From assembly GCF_964355755.1 (NCBI RefSeq), contig NC_092673.1:14325001-14389000 (forward strand): a DNA stretch of 64,000 nt, in the 5' to 3' direction. Both the position numbers and the translations under genes were made by a program. The stretch comes from Antedon mediterranea. Lineage: Eukaryota > Echinodermata > Crinoidea > Comatulida > Antedonidae. This document shows positions 44,376-56,986 of this stretch, piece after piece. Numbering within the stretch: the first letter of the stretch is position 1; each line of letters begins with the position of its first letter. Under the pieces are notes generated by a model. It was not told the DNA's origin. It saw only the letters and a program-made list of their open reading frames with translations, and did no database searches.

Positions 44376-44849
44376 ATCCACTTTTGGTTACCCGCAGGTG
44401 CTGATAGTACCTTTGTTCTGTTTTATTGAATGATGCCGTACCCTTGTTTGAATAAAATAAAAAATAAAAAACACAAAAGATAGAAAAAATAATTGAGTTC
44501 CATGCCTAAATTACTTGTTGATAAAATAAACAAATTTTCACCTGGTACTAAGGAATCGTGTTTTTATGCGAGTTTATGCGATTTATACTAAAAATAAGAT
44601 TGCTTGGTCCAAAGGCATTCAAATATTAATTTTCAAAACGTGACATGAAACAGAAACAAACGGCCACTTTAGTAGGCCTGATAATAACATAATTAGTGAT
44701 TGATTGATAGATATTGAGTATAGTATACAGTACAATATAAACATTATGTAAAATATAATATAGTTAAATAATTAATATTTCTGAATATAAGATAGTAATT
44801 GTGAAACTTGTCATGAAAATCATTTGGTTCCACAAGGCATATAATACAT

Positions 44850-47800
44850 TTAGTTTAATTTGGTTGCATTCATAGCATCTTGTATTGCATAAACGAGACG
44901 ATAAACGTCATTATACCTTGTGTACAAAGGAAATGGAGCAAATCGAAGGACATCTGGTTCACGTTTATCACTCTATAAAAGTAAGAGATAAATATAAAAT
45001 ATATAGTGAAAACCATGAATTATGTATTTCTAAGACTAAATGTCAATCGGAGCCTCTGGAATCCATTTGTGATCCTGACGTCAGGCTAGGAGTAAAGAGC
45101 AACAATCGGGATATCGATGGCTTATTGAATATGTGACACTTTACCTTCAAAATATTTCACAGATTAATAAGGGAAAATTCAAATATTACATTAAGGAATA
45201 AAATCGAAAAAAGAGAAAAAAATTAGATCAATGCTATGTTTGAATGCTATATATCATTTTGATAACATTTGTAGGCCTACATGACTTGTGTACGGTACTT
45301 TTTAAATAAAATTACAGTGTTTTGGAATACTCCTAGACTTCAAACAACCTCAACGCACTTACCGTAACTCCTCTCTTATTCAATTCTACTTGAACTTGAT
45401 TGGCAGGAATTGAAAACACCAACGACAACTGACATCCTCTTTGCTTTGGATCTGATGGTGTCAGGATGTTGATGTAAGGCTTTCCTGGTTCCACTACACT
45501 CTTAACTAATGTTTTATTTAATAAATACTCAAAATAACCAGTCAGAAGTACTTGTTTTGAAACGCAATCTGACATACTTGTTTTATTAAAAACCTGCAAA
45601 TAAAAAGAACCGCGATTGATTTACACGTTAAAAAAACCTAAGCATTTTACTTTATATGTTGGTAGGATAGACATATGCCTTTTCACACAAGTTCACTAAT
45701 TTCTGTTCTGGTGAGCTCTCATATGGAAGCTTTAAAGTCCGCTGCCTTCGTTCTCCATGTAGTTTAAATGGTTCATTTACTATAACTTCTACCTTTTCTG
45801 GTTATCTTAAGATATTAATTTGATTAATCATTTTTGTGTGTAACACGATTAGGAACAATTAAACACCATTTTAAGTGTTCTTAGATAATTGGTTCTTACA
45901 ATTATTCAAAAATATACACAATCACTAAGTATAATTTAATTTAAAGATAAAGTAAAATGTTATAAAAATGACGAACCTCAAGGCTGGCCTTTAATGGAAT
46001 TATTGCCATAATCGAGGGATTAGAGATACGATAGCCCTCAATTCCAGGCGACAGGTCTATGTCTATATAAATATGGATGTTGTATTGAATAATATTTACA
46101 GAAATTATGTGTCAATATGAACATTATTACTATACATCAGTTCAGATACTTGTATTCAGATATTTGATACTACAGTAATTAGTAGGCCTATACTTAGGCA
46201 TTATTCAAAAGTGAGTAATTTTTACAAACATTGTAAAATATTTCTTACTAAGGCATGGAACTCACAACATGACATATTATATAGGCCCTATAATACAATT
46301 CCTTCTCAAATTTTATTTTTCTCTTTTCTTAGTTTATTTTTAAAAATCTGTAGGCCTATAAGATAATATTTGAAGATCTCAACTAGTTTTTTCAGTGATT
46401 TAATTTGTTATTTTTTTCCAGTGCACATTATGCTTTACCACAAATGTCATTACAAAACATATTTAGAAATATGGTGTATTTAGTTCTTATATTTTAATTT
46501 TTTGTGTACTGTAGGCCTAGTCGTTACACATCCTATTGGGGTGCTTCTAATATAAAAGAGATATAATAAAGTATCAGCTTATCCGTAACACGTCACTAAA
46601 AGGATCAAAACAAAATCACACACAATGCAAAAAAAATGAATCTTCAAATATCATATTAATACATTAATGTACACAAAGTATTTTATTTACAACTTACTTT
46701 TACTCATTTCAAATCTTGTTTCTTCTCGATTACTCCACCAACCGCTCAATCTACAATGACAAGAAACATATTGCATGATTACTAGAATGTAAGAAGCAAT
46801 ACACCAGCAATAGTAGGCCTAGACTGTCGGAAGAAAAAGATCTCAACGATATGGAGAACCTTGTGCACGATTAATTAATACAGCTCTAGCAATGTGGCTT
46901 AATGTATACCCTGAAAAACCCTAGATACTCCTAAATAGAGAGTGTTTTGACAATCATTGGATGAGTATACAGATTATGCCAATTTGGAGTAGGAAACCGT
47001 TTTGTATTAGCTATACCTTTTGATCAATGTGTAGCAACAAGGTGGTACTTTGTAGCATTTGTCTAGATAAACTGGCAAAAATGTTCCTCGAATAGTAATT
47101 ATGTATAGAGCCTAGAGAAGAAACTGTAACATTTCTATTTTATTTTTACTGGTATCAGCAACATCCATATACAATATAGAAAGTATAAAAAACTGAACAT
47201 ACATTGTTTTAATTAATTTCTAATACGGAGCCTATTTACTTTGGTTTATCAGTGTCTGAATGTTTTTCATGTATGAACGCACCACCTGCACAACCAGCCC
47301 CACCATTCATATACTGCAAAGAAAAACATATAAAAAGTATACATCATCATAGTGTAATTCTGGAATAATGGAAACATATTTTTTTCTATGCATTTGGCCA
47401 TAAACTGTCAAGCTTTGTTTCTTGCTTAACTTTCATTTTGACCAATTTTTTTTTCATTTTTAAGTGACGTGATAAACAAAAATAAAAACTGAATTTCTAA
47501 CAAAATTATTGAAACTCGATTAAGATACAAACACATAAGCAAAAAGCTAAATCAAAATGCTAAATTAATAGTTCAGGAAGAAGTGTCAAACTCTCGAAAA
47601 CGCTATTCCTTTTACAGTTCTCAATGAGATTAAGAAATAATTGGAATTGAAGAACTAACTTTATAGTTACACCAAGCAGCAAAGTCAACATCCCAATCAT
47701 GAAGACACAACTCAACATTGCCAACGGCATGTGCAAGATCAAAGCCTACAAAACAACCCTTAAAATTGAGGAAAAGGACAAAAATTAATGAATGGATAAA

Positions 47801-50075
47801 TGTATGAATAATATTTTATAGGTCATTCAAGTTCAGAAAATTTTAAAATTTTCAATACAAAATATCTATACAAACCCAGAACGATCCTACTATTTTATTA
47901 ACAATTATAATTCTTAGCATGCTGATATTGTTGATTCTTAGCATACCACCTATTTTTTATTTATTCATCAATCAATCAAGTTAAAAAATAAATCAATGCT
48001 TTTTAAACATGTTAATCAATTCCTTAAACTCGATACAAGTACTGTTCCACCAGCATTCAAATCTTGGGGCTCGTAAGCACAACAAGGTTTGAGATGCTAC
48101 CTACCTTACTATGTCCAGCTTTTGTAATTGCCTGCATGTCAAACAATTGACCTGTATAATAGTGGATACCACAAAACATTATTGTTGCAATCTCAGAACC
48201 ATGCTTCTCAATTAACACTAGTATATCCTCCATTCGTATATTAACTTCTCCCTATTTAAAACAGCACAAACTAACATTACAAATACAGGTACTTCTCCAA
48301 TATAGAAATTTTTGAAAAAGTACTAAAATGTGTTCTAAAAGAATAATAGAGATTCTTAGCAACATCAAAAATGCAAATACTACTTATACGTCAGCGGCAT
48401 CACTGTAAACTAGACCAATCTCTAGTAAAAGTAAACATTCTCTTTACAATACATGAACAAATGTTGTGGATCAACATTTGTAGATGTCACAATATATCCT
48501 AAAATCTGCAAAAACATATTCAACATTCAAACAACTTTTCATTAAAAATTCTAAAGAGACAGTACGGACTTGATTGAGTGTCTATGTCGTCCCTCGTCCA
48601 CCAAATGACACTATTTTGTTGTTGTTTTATTTGTTTAGTCAATGTACATACTATGTTGATTGTGGTCGAAATTGAATTGAATTAATTGATTTATACCTCT
48701 CTTGGGCTTGCATAAATGATACAATCCTCTGGATTTCCACCATGCAGTTTTATTTGACTTTCAATCATATACTGCAAAAAATTATTCACGAGTATAAAAT
48801 TATGTTCTTTAAAATATCCACTAGTTTTACCATCTAATACAGTAATAGTAAGTGTGTTATCCTTTGAACCTGGGAGTCAAATAATTAAAGAAAATGTTTT
48901 ATATTGTTGTGATAAAAATGTGTTTACCGCCAACTAACACTCAGCGTGCCTCAACCATTCAATATGAATATTCTCTTTTGGATTTTTGGGATTGGCATTT
49001 ATAGGCCTACAATTTATATACTATTTTTATAAAAATAAATTAATTTTGATTTCGATTTCATTACCTGATCTGAAGGAAATGCATTTGATTCCACTAAGAT
49101 CTTTTTTCTGGATTCGGTTGGTTTGTAAAATGAAATCTAAAAAGAAAACACATTTATTTAATTTAAATACGTTAATTTATCTTTGGTGCTGTTGAGAGAT
49201 TTCCCTAGAAGAGTTTGGGTAGTCAAGGTACTTTATTTTCTGTGTTTAGTATGGAGATCCCCAAAATAACAATTGTAATTTTGGAAAGTTATTTTAAAAA
49301 GTGTAGTTGTGGAATAAACTATGCCACTGCCACTATTTCATGTAATGTGTCAGTCTCGATGAGAGCGATACCATACAAAACACAATGTTGGTTTTGCTTA
49401 AATTTGATTCAATATTTGGACTCATTTTATGAATTTCCTTTTTAGAGTTAATTCCCAGGGTCTATTTGACAACATAAACCCAATTATGTGTTGTAGGTGT
49501 TCATTCGGTTTATGTGGACAACAGGTTGAGTCCTGCGACACACATTTGAAAATTGCCAGTTATTAAGCAGAAACTTCATTGTATTGAAAAACCATCTGTA
49601 GCACGATCTAGATAGTACGCGAGCAAAGCGAAGAATTTATCAATATATTATTTTTACAGTATATCTGACAACAACTCTTTTAGATCAAAATCTATCTTCT
49701 CTTAATAATCATATACAGTATATCATATTTTCAATTTCTACTCACGAGTAAAATGTGGAGATTTACAGTGAGTGCATTCATCACAGCCACTTCACTAGTC
49801 TTAGCACCTAAAATTAATAGATACAATTACCAAGCTTTCCGTAATGGTCACATAGTACTGTATGCTTTTAGACATTAAACCTAAACTGGATATCCGCAAG
49901 TACAATTTTTCTTACAGAATTGTTAACCTATGGAATAGTCTACCAGAGGAAGCCGTTAACACTACCACAGTAAACGCCTTTAAAAATAAACTTGATAAAT
50001 GCATTGAAAGAAAATACAACAAATTTACTTTATGGGATAAAGTGTATTGCAGAAGAATTTAAATCAAGGAAACGA

Positions 50076-50109
<34 letters not shown>

Positions 50110-52470
50110 AAAACCATGCAGTGATGACTTGATGAAATTGGGAGGGCATGACATGTACCATACAGAAATGTATGGTCTACTTACGAGCCCGACAAGACAG
50201 GTGATTACAGGTGATTACAGGTGATTACATTCTGGTGAAACATCAATCAAGCCATTCATCGTCTATCAATTATCAATGCACCACCCCATTTATCCTCATT
50301 GTCATCCATCATCATCATCATCATTATCGTCGTCCCCGCCGTCGTCGTGATCTTTATTAATTAATTCATTACCAACTATCCTGGCCATATCTGCCTGTAC
50401 TTTTAAATCGCTTTTGCTCCATGGTATTTCACCCATAAAATATCCATGTACACCTCTACAGAATTGAAGAAAATCTCAAAACGAATCTAATTTTAGCATA
50501 GTAATATTGAAATACAATATATAAAAGTTGAATATCAATTAACGTACTAGCGATATATCAATATGTGGTGATCAGGTTATAACTTGTTGTATCTTTTCAA
50601 TTCGTAATTAAATGGTTTTAGTCAACACATATTTCTATACCCATTCTAGTCCAGAGAATGTATGTCCAATGTATAGTTAAAGTTAAAGTTACCTCTTTTA
50701 TATACGGCCCTGAATAAAGTAATACAAAAAGATACTTTAGGTATGAATGCGACTACTTACATATTAGACCATTTGTCTAGTTCGTTGTTCAGATAATGTC
50801 TCGTTGTAGCAGTCATCAACCCTAATGAATTACCACTCATGTAAATGCAATCTTCCTCTCCGTCGACTAAAGATAGGTCCACTGATAAAAAATTATTATT
50901 ATATAGTTGTGTTATGTGTTTACCAGCAATTTATTATTATTTTCGCCATTTACAAAATGGAACATTTTTGTCTAAACCAGCCAGATTACCGCTGGTGTTG
51001 TATCACTTTACATTAACTGGTTAACTAGAATACCATGGTTAGCAACGTAATGGCAAATACTATGTGAAACAAATGTATGATTGGAAAGAGATTATTTTTA
51101 GTAAGACATTTTGACAGATTATGTTTGATTTAAGGACACAAAAACAATATTTACTTGACAAATTAGATTTGAAATAGTTTAAGTTTAGTCTGACGTGAAC
51201 GACTTTGTCAATTAGTTTTACATTCATTTGAATGATGGATGAAACTAAGCCAGGAATGTTTAAAGCACACTTGATTGGTCCTAACATTGATCAAGGGCTT
51301 CTCTTGCCTAGTGCCCACCTTGACCAAAGGAAAGGCATGCGTCAATAGACACTAGATGCAGGGATGCCATAAGAATCAGCAGTGCTGATTTCAAATTCCT
51401 AATGGCATTAGGATCATCAATTATTCATTATATCTAAAAGATTATAATAGTATGTCTATGATTACTTTTTATAAACTTAGAGAGCTTGGACAAATAGATC
51501 AGAAATTGTACCTAAATTATATATTTACTGGCAATTAAATGTAATGTTTTTTAATGGTAAAACCTAATAGCTCTTAGCAATGGTACTAATTCGATTAGAT
51601 AGCACAGTTAAAAAAAAAAGACACTATGTTACAGTCAATTCTCACGTCACGCCTCATGCATATTCAATGTAGGCCTAGATGATTATAAATAATTCATTTT
51701 CTCTCCAAACAATAATAATTATTATTACTGTATATGATATTTCATTATTATGCTGGTATGCTAGTCAATTTAAGTGGATTTTATGGGGAAAATCATAACG
51801 TTTTATAGCTTCAAATGAAATTGTGTAAAATATATTATACCCGAAATGCTTGACTTCCTTGTATGTATATATATATATATATATAGATAATGTTAAAAAC
51901 ACATTTTACCAAAGTGGCAGCCAGGACTAAATACTTTCCTCTATGCAATGTTTTTTTTTCTTATTTATTTCTTTCTCGATTCACAAGAAAAATTAACATT
52001 ACAAAATAAAATGTCAATAAACGTCAAGTCATATCGTTGAAATGATATGTATCAGACGGCAATTTTGCATACGCCTATATGACATATGATAAGTCGTGAT
52101 TTTATTGATAGCAGTTTTTTGGTTAGTGTATATTGGAATGAACTTTGAGTAATAGTGTAAAAGTATAGGCCTAGGCAGGCATAGAGTGAAGCCAGTTGAC
52201 CAAGATGTTACATCTTTCCGACTAGTTCTCGCACTAAACGTGGTTTAGGGGTTTATGGATCAACTTACCTCCGGGTAAAGTTCTCATTTTTGGAACGTTA
52301 AATTCTCTCCGCAAGAATGCGATGGGGTCCTCCAAGTCCATCTTGAGTGGGAACTCTTTATCAGTCACCTTGCACCCAAATTTATCCGCTTTTTTTTGGA
52401 GAAGAAGTGGTGGCATGTCTGTGATAGATGTATGCAGTCCAATGGTAGGATGTTCCTCAATTGTTGACAT
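44850..52470 (-). CDS. KYNU: Kynureninase, 13 exons, 475 aa
   Basis: This enzyme hydrolyses kynurenine and 3-hydroxykynurenine to anthranilate or 3-hydroxyanthranilate plus alanine, using PLP, in cytosolic tryptophan catabolism leading to NAD. Minus-strand exons: 52470-52269, 50881-50761, 50455-50373, 49807-49746, 49136-49065, 48771-48697, 48251-48105, 47758-47660, 47313-47240, 46750-46698, 46062-45977, 45593-45363, 44972-44850. All introns are GT..AG, phases agree, and the total is 1428 nt (human protein 465 aa). An in-frame TAA two codons upstream fixes the start. Motifs include [37 protein letters not shown] with PLP Lys287, GYRISNP and ERGCQL-like QRGCQLSL. The donor after exon 11 (GTTCGT) is weak. 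No defect was seen, and no targeting peptide. Confidence 0.97.
47660..47758 (-). CDS. KYNU: KYNU exon 8: PLP-binding core
   Basis: The exon encodes 33 residues from [17 protein letters not shown] to DFAAWCNYK. Asp261 and His264 in FDLAH correspond to human Asp250 and His253, and the terminal Lys287 to the Schiff-base Lys276. The offset of 11 is constant across these sites, supporting correct exon assembly. It joins YMNGGAG in exon 9. Confidence 0.96.
49835..50107 (+). mobile_element. 5'-truncated LINE 3' end with poly-A tail, in KYNU intron 3
   Basis: The frame 49862-50062 encodes [20 protein letters not shown], then [19 protein letters not shown], the typical C-terminus of jockey/CR1-type RT proteins. 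An A-run of about 30 begins near 50078. The insert is antisense to KYNU and begins only some 30-50 bp upstream (in KYNU sense) of the exon 4 splice acceptor. The exact 5' junction was not resolved. Confidence 0.8.
50198..50228. repeat. 10-bp tandem repeat, three copies
   Basis: AGGTGATTAC is repeated three times in KYNU intron 3. Confidence 0.85.
50302..50350. repeat. ATC/GTC trinucleotide repeat in KYNU intron 3
   Basis: (ATC)n grades into (GTC)n. On the minus strand it reads as an Asp-rich continuation of exon 3, but a GTAATG donor lies before it. Confidence 0.8.
51862..51885. repeat. (TA)n microsatellite in KYNU intron 1
   Basis: About ten TA units. Confidence 0.85.
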
Positions 52471-52894
52471 TATTTACACTTTTTGACGATCTGTTAAGAA
52501 TCTGACAAAGATTAAAAGTAAATTTACATTAAATTACGAAAACAAAATACTGAAGATTATTTTTTAGAAAGAGTAGGTAAAGTGAAAGCAGAATAACAGA
52601 TCTGGACTGGTAGAAAACAAAGATGTTTAATATCTTACCGGACCTAGTAGAATTTAGTTACAATAGAAACCGTATTTAACGGGGCTTTTTTTATTTTTTT
52701 TTTATTTTATTCAATTTCCAGGTAACATACAAAAATCATAAACAAGGTACGGCATCATTCAACAAAACAGAACAAAAGTACTATCAGCACCTGCGGGTAA
52801 CCAAAAGTGGATCAGTTCAAAAGAACTGCACTGTCGAGTGGCTTTCCCAACTAATAGTACGAAAAACGCAATAGACATAAAACACAGTGATAGT

Positions 52895-54001
52895 CTAGAT
52901 GAATTCGATATCAGTAATACATTTTTTCAAATCCCTTCTAAACCCCCCAAAGTTAAACAGGACTTTGTTACGAACTTCATGCGGGATACATTCCCATATT
53001 CGAGGAAAATTAACAAACAGGGAGTATTTAAATGCATTAGTTCTAGCATACATGTGTTTAAAGGTGAGGGACTCTGGATACCGAGAATTAATTGTAAGGT
53101 ATTCAAATATATCAAAATCAATTAAATTATGCAAACACTTAACTACAAAAATTATACGATGAAATTTCATTCTTAGAACCATATCTGGTAAATTTAGTAT
53201 CTTAAGCCTGTCAGTGAAATCGCCTTCAACACACAATTTAGTAACCCGTCTTAATGACTTGTTAATAGCTATATTATGTTGTTTTTGATGTGGATCCCAC
53301 ACAGGAGCACCATATTCAATAACAGGTCGACATAGTGCATTAAAAAGTCGTAGTAAAATGTCGGTGTCATTGAAACCTACAAACCGTTTGATAAACCCAA
53401 GCATTCTCATAGATTTCATCGATACATCATTAACGTGAGCAGACCATGTTAAATCACGTGAGAAATTAATACCAAGATATTTATGTGAATTAACAGCTTC
53501 AAGGGGATTGGATTCGATTGTATAAATAAAATGAGGGATATAATTACGTTTCCTAGTTATGTGCATGACTTTACACTTCTTTGCATTTAATTTCATTTTA
53601 TTATCCTCACACCATTTGGAAATTTTACAAAGATCCTGTTGTAAGGTAAGTGCATCATGACGACTGAATACAGGTTTATAAATTACTGTATCGTCTGCAT
53701 ACTGCTTCATAACAGAAGAGGTATTTAGAGGTAGGTCATAAACAAAGAGATTAAATAGAAGCGGGCCTAACACTGATCCCTGAGGAACACCCGAGCCCAC
53801 TCTATCCCAATCAGAATGCTCCTTATTAAGAACAACACGTTGGAATCTGTCACTGAGAAAGGAGTGAAGACAATTTAGGAGAGATCCACATACTCCCATG
53901 TTGTGCAGTTTCTTGATTACTAAATCATGGGAAACATGGTCAGAGGCCTTCTCCCAATCAAGGAATATTGCATCAATTACAGGAGGTTGTCTAACTTCCA
54001 T
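52895..54001 (-). pseudogene. CR1 copy 2: reverse transcriptase frame, 368 codons
   Basis: The frame is open from the motif A region through YADDT, the thumb (SAHVNDVSMKSMRMLGFIKR) and the C-terminus (PRIWECIPHEVRNKVLFN). It starts within the protein because the upstream part is in another frame. Palm catalytic Asp residues are present. Confidence 0.88.
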
Positions 54002-54143
54002 TGTTTGTGACCAATCATGATATAACGCTGAGGCCTGTGTAATACACGATCTACCCGGATAAAACCCGTGTTGCGTGGGACTTATAAATCCAAAAAATTG
54101 AAGATGAAAAAGAATGTTATCTGCTATAATACGTTCAAAAACC

Positions 54144-54800
54144 TTACCTTATAATAGAACATAGCGATATTGGTCGATAATTATTAACATCGTTCCGATT
54201 ACCTGACTTAAAAATAGGAGTGACATTCGCGAGTTTCCAATCTTTTGGTACAAAGCCATCCGTTAAGAACTTGTTAAACATTTTGCACAACACTGGGGCA
54301 ATAATTGGAGCTGGCATGGATAACATTGTAGGTGTAATCCCGTCTGGTCCAGGGGATTTGTTGGGTTTCAATGACAATAGAGCCTCGAAAATAGTTTTTT
54401 CAGTAATATTAATGTTATTAAGGGGAACAATATCTGGGTGAACACAATTACAGATCTCATGGTTAACATTGAAATTACGATTAGGTTCGTTAAAGTTTGA
54501 CGCAAAGAATGTGGAAAATGCATTTACCGCATCAATATCGGAAACCAATGGTATACCGTTAAAAACAAGGTTTTTGACTTGTCCAGTCTTACGCCTAGTC
54601 TTAACATAACTAAAAAAACGTTTGGAGTCACCATTTACACAGGCGACACTTAATTTCCTAATATATTGTAAATGAGCTTTTTTTGTTAGGTTTCTTAATT
54701 TATTACTAAACGTTCTATATTTGTCCATCTTACTTGGGTTATGAGGATGACGATAAGCCTTTTTTAGCATTCGTTTCTTTTTACGAGCCATAATAACCAT
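54144..54800 (-). pseudogene. CR1 copy 2: pre-RT linker and RT N-terminal frame
   Basis: It encodes the basic linker (RKKKRMLKKAYRHPHN), NKSPGPDGITPTML and NNYRPISLCSI. It then runs out of frame at the extra A near 54152. Confidence 0.85.
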
Positions 54801-54831
54801 TTCTTGAGTTATCCAAGCTGGCCTGTTTCTT

Positions 54832-56030
54832 CCTCGAGACCCAACGAATTGTCACCTTAATAGAGGTGGTACTATATTGGTATCACACAGCCGTAACTAC
54901 GGCTCTTTCGGGCATGTAAATTATTTGAAACATCGGTGAACAAAGGAAAATAGCCACAACTGTACAACTCTCAATTATATATATTAGAAAATTCAATAAT
55001 AACGTTTGGCAAAATCATTCTTTTTTTCTGAATCCCGACAAAAACAAATTTCCCCCAAAAAACTCAACCCAATTCCCAAGCAATACGGTAATCAACCCAT
55101 AACAGTATCCCTATTTCAAGCACAATTTTTATAAATCCCCAATCTTCCTAAACCCTTTCGAGATTATCAAACAACGCCAAGAAAATCCCCTACAAGTACA
55201 TTTATAGGATCGAATACACCAGAATGAATAAATAAACGAGTAATCAAACCTCACAAAATGTCCTCTTCATATAAATAGCCTAAACTAGGAAAGATACAAG
55301 TTAAAATGGTTGTCAATAATTTTCTGCAAACGTTGAAGAACTCCCATGACTTTGCTCCCGTTCTGCTGGTATTACCAATAATTATTATTCACAACCTGCA
55401 ACTAATTTACTGCAATTAATGTTGCTCTTGGTAATTTCTGCATACAATATTAACCTCCAATAAGGTCTCAATACTTCAAGTACAATTCAACTACTATGCT
55501 ATTTTCATCAGTTATTTCTTTCTTCAATTTTCATATACAGTTGCAATTAATCTCCAATAACTGAATAAAGGTTCTCAATATTTTCAAATACAGCCTATTA
55601 GTATTATCATTTCAACTCACTATTTACTTTACTACTCCGTGTATATCACTTTAGTTCATTTGGGCTTCTGCTCTACATCACCACAACACAAATTACTTTC
55701 TTCTCCTGTACTGTTTAGTTTTCCATATACATTTTCTCCTATCCTTTCCTTGCTCAACATAGCACTTCTCCTTCTCTGTCTCATATCTTTATCTATACTG
55801 TACTACCCTAATCCCTCATTCCACCACATACAACAACCTCATTCCTATCCATCAATCACCAATTCAAACACCGACTTAACGCTATACTTCTTATTCTTCT
55901 AGTTTTCACGCGGGAAAACCCAAACTTACCTGGATTCAAGAAATTTAGAAGAATTTAAAATTTAACCAACTTTCTACCAGTGTCAAGCCAGAAAGTATCA
56001 TAATTATTATAATCTATTTTTTAAATAATA
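54832..56030. other. AT-rich spacer, nothing coding
   Basis: A small hairpin AGCCGTAACTACGGCT lies at 54889-54904. The open frame at 55639-55902 is low-complexity (Ser/Leu/Tyr/His) and shows no motif. Confidence 0.45.
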
Positions 56031-56033
56031 ACG

Positions 56034-56616
56034 ATGAATGATATATATATTTCCGATGTATACAAGAAAATAGCGGAATTGAAAAATACCATTTGGCAGT
56101 CCCAAAACTACATGGATAGGAAAAATAAAATAAAGACAAATAAAGTAAATACATTAATCGAAAGGTTAAATGAAAGGCCATTGGGCCACCGAAAGAGAAT
56201 AATGGCAACGATTAGCGAACGTAAGACGAAAAGCGTACTAGATGATGATAAAATCATTATAATTATTTTGAATTTTTTGTTTGATTTTGTGATGAAAAAC
56301 AAATTATATAATAAACATCTGGTAGTAAAAAGAAACGCCGTACCCTTAATAGTAATATTGAATTAAATCGCATTACGTTAATGTGTACTGTATGACCGTA
56401 TGGAGTAAATTTAGTGAAGGTAGTCTCAACTCATTTAGAGGAACGGTTTACGTAAACTATATTGAAGCTAATAAGGTGCAAACTTGATGTTTGTTACAAA
56501 TACAATTCTCTCATTTTATGATTTTATTTTGTAAACATTTTGTATGGGTCGAATCGAACCTCTTGTTCCTCCGTTTTAAAAGAGAGTAACCAATAAATAT
56601 TATTATTATTATTATG
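56034..56616 (+). other. Basic helical open frame followed by an (ATT)n-tailed 3' end
   Basis: A 110-codon frame (KKIAELKNTIWQSQ, ERLNERPLGHRKRIMA) ends at 56366. About 200 bp later GAACCTCTTGTTCCTCC, AACCAATAAAT and (ATT)n resemble the 3' end of a non-LTR or SINE-like retroposon. I do not recognise the protein. Confidence 0.35.
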
Positions 56617-56986
56617 AATAGTGAAGGAACTCCATTCATTATTATAATTAATTAATTGAGTTTAAAAACATATGCAATGTACTTACACAGCGTTGGTGCG
56701 AATTAGTCGAATATTTTCGTATTTTCTGTATGTATTGTTATATCTTGTTTACTAATTAAATTGAGTTTGATAATTAGTTAATGACATTTAAAACGAATTT
56801 AGGTTCAACGATTTGCCTAAATAGGGGTGTTTTCCGATCGTGGGATACACTGTTTATGGATGTCCATCTTGGAAAATGCCCGCACACAATAATACGAGGA
56901 TGCTTCTCATTTTCCTATCTCCTACTATGATAATTTTTGTTTAATAGCTGAAAACCAATTGAACAGCTCGAGTACAGCATCATAAT

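Larger units (their letters stand above)
40800..44470 (+). mobile_element. CR1-type LINE, nearly full length, inactivated (copy 1)
   Basis: The order of parts is 5' region; ORF start at 40960; a 2A-like GDIHPHPGP motif (41230-41256); a Cys/His PHD-like module (about 41330-41450); AP endonuclease blocks (FNARS, TETWLDS, GGGVLLAL, GDFNYDY, STSDHLGV; about 41560-42200); RT (about 42850-43780); a C-terminal region to 44292; and a 3' UTR ending in an A-rich tail. Compared with copy 2 it has +1 T in a run at 42629-42636, a 33-bp loss removing RT motif A near 43290, a 32-bp loss near 43783 and a 4-bp loss near 43925. Further frameshifts break the endonuclease. It cannot encode an active protein. Confidence 0.9.
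52690..54831 (-). mobile_element. CR1-type LINE, 5'-truncated (copy 2)
   Basis: The minus-strand copy runs from AGAAACAGGCCAGCTTGG (near 54831) to an A-rich 3' end near 52690. It is closely similar to copy 1 over its whole length. It keeps RT motif A (FLDWEKASDHVSHD), GVPQGSVLGPLL and YADDT. The only coding break I see is one extra A near 54152 (ATTATAAGG against ATTATAGG), which separates the frames 54800-54144 and 54001-52895. The endonuclease is absent, so it is a dead 5'-truncated insertion, but with a better RT than copy 1. Its 3' end lies about 215 bp upstream of the KYNU start codon, on the same strand. Confidence 0.92.

Noticed and set aside
44972-45136. Plus-strand open frame across KYNU exon 13 and intron 12
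   Set aside because: The minus strand encodes the conserved KYNU C-terminus here; the plus frame is its shadow.
50290-50372. Asp-rich extension of KYNU exon 3 on the minus strand
   Set aside because: It is a translated trinucleotide repeat. A GTAATG donor after IVG and the continuation [15 protein letters not shown] in exon 4 match kynureninase.
55639-55902. 87-codon plus-strand open frame
   Set aside because: Low-complexity Ser/Leu/Tyr composition with no motif and no splice context.
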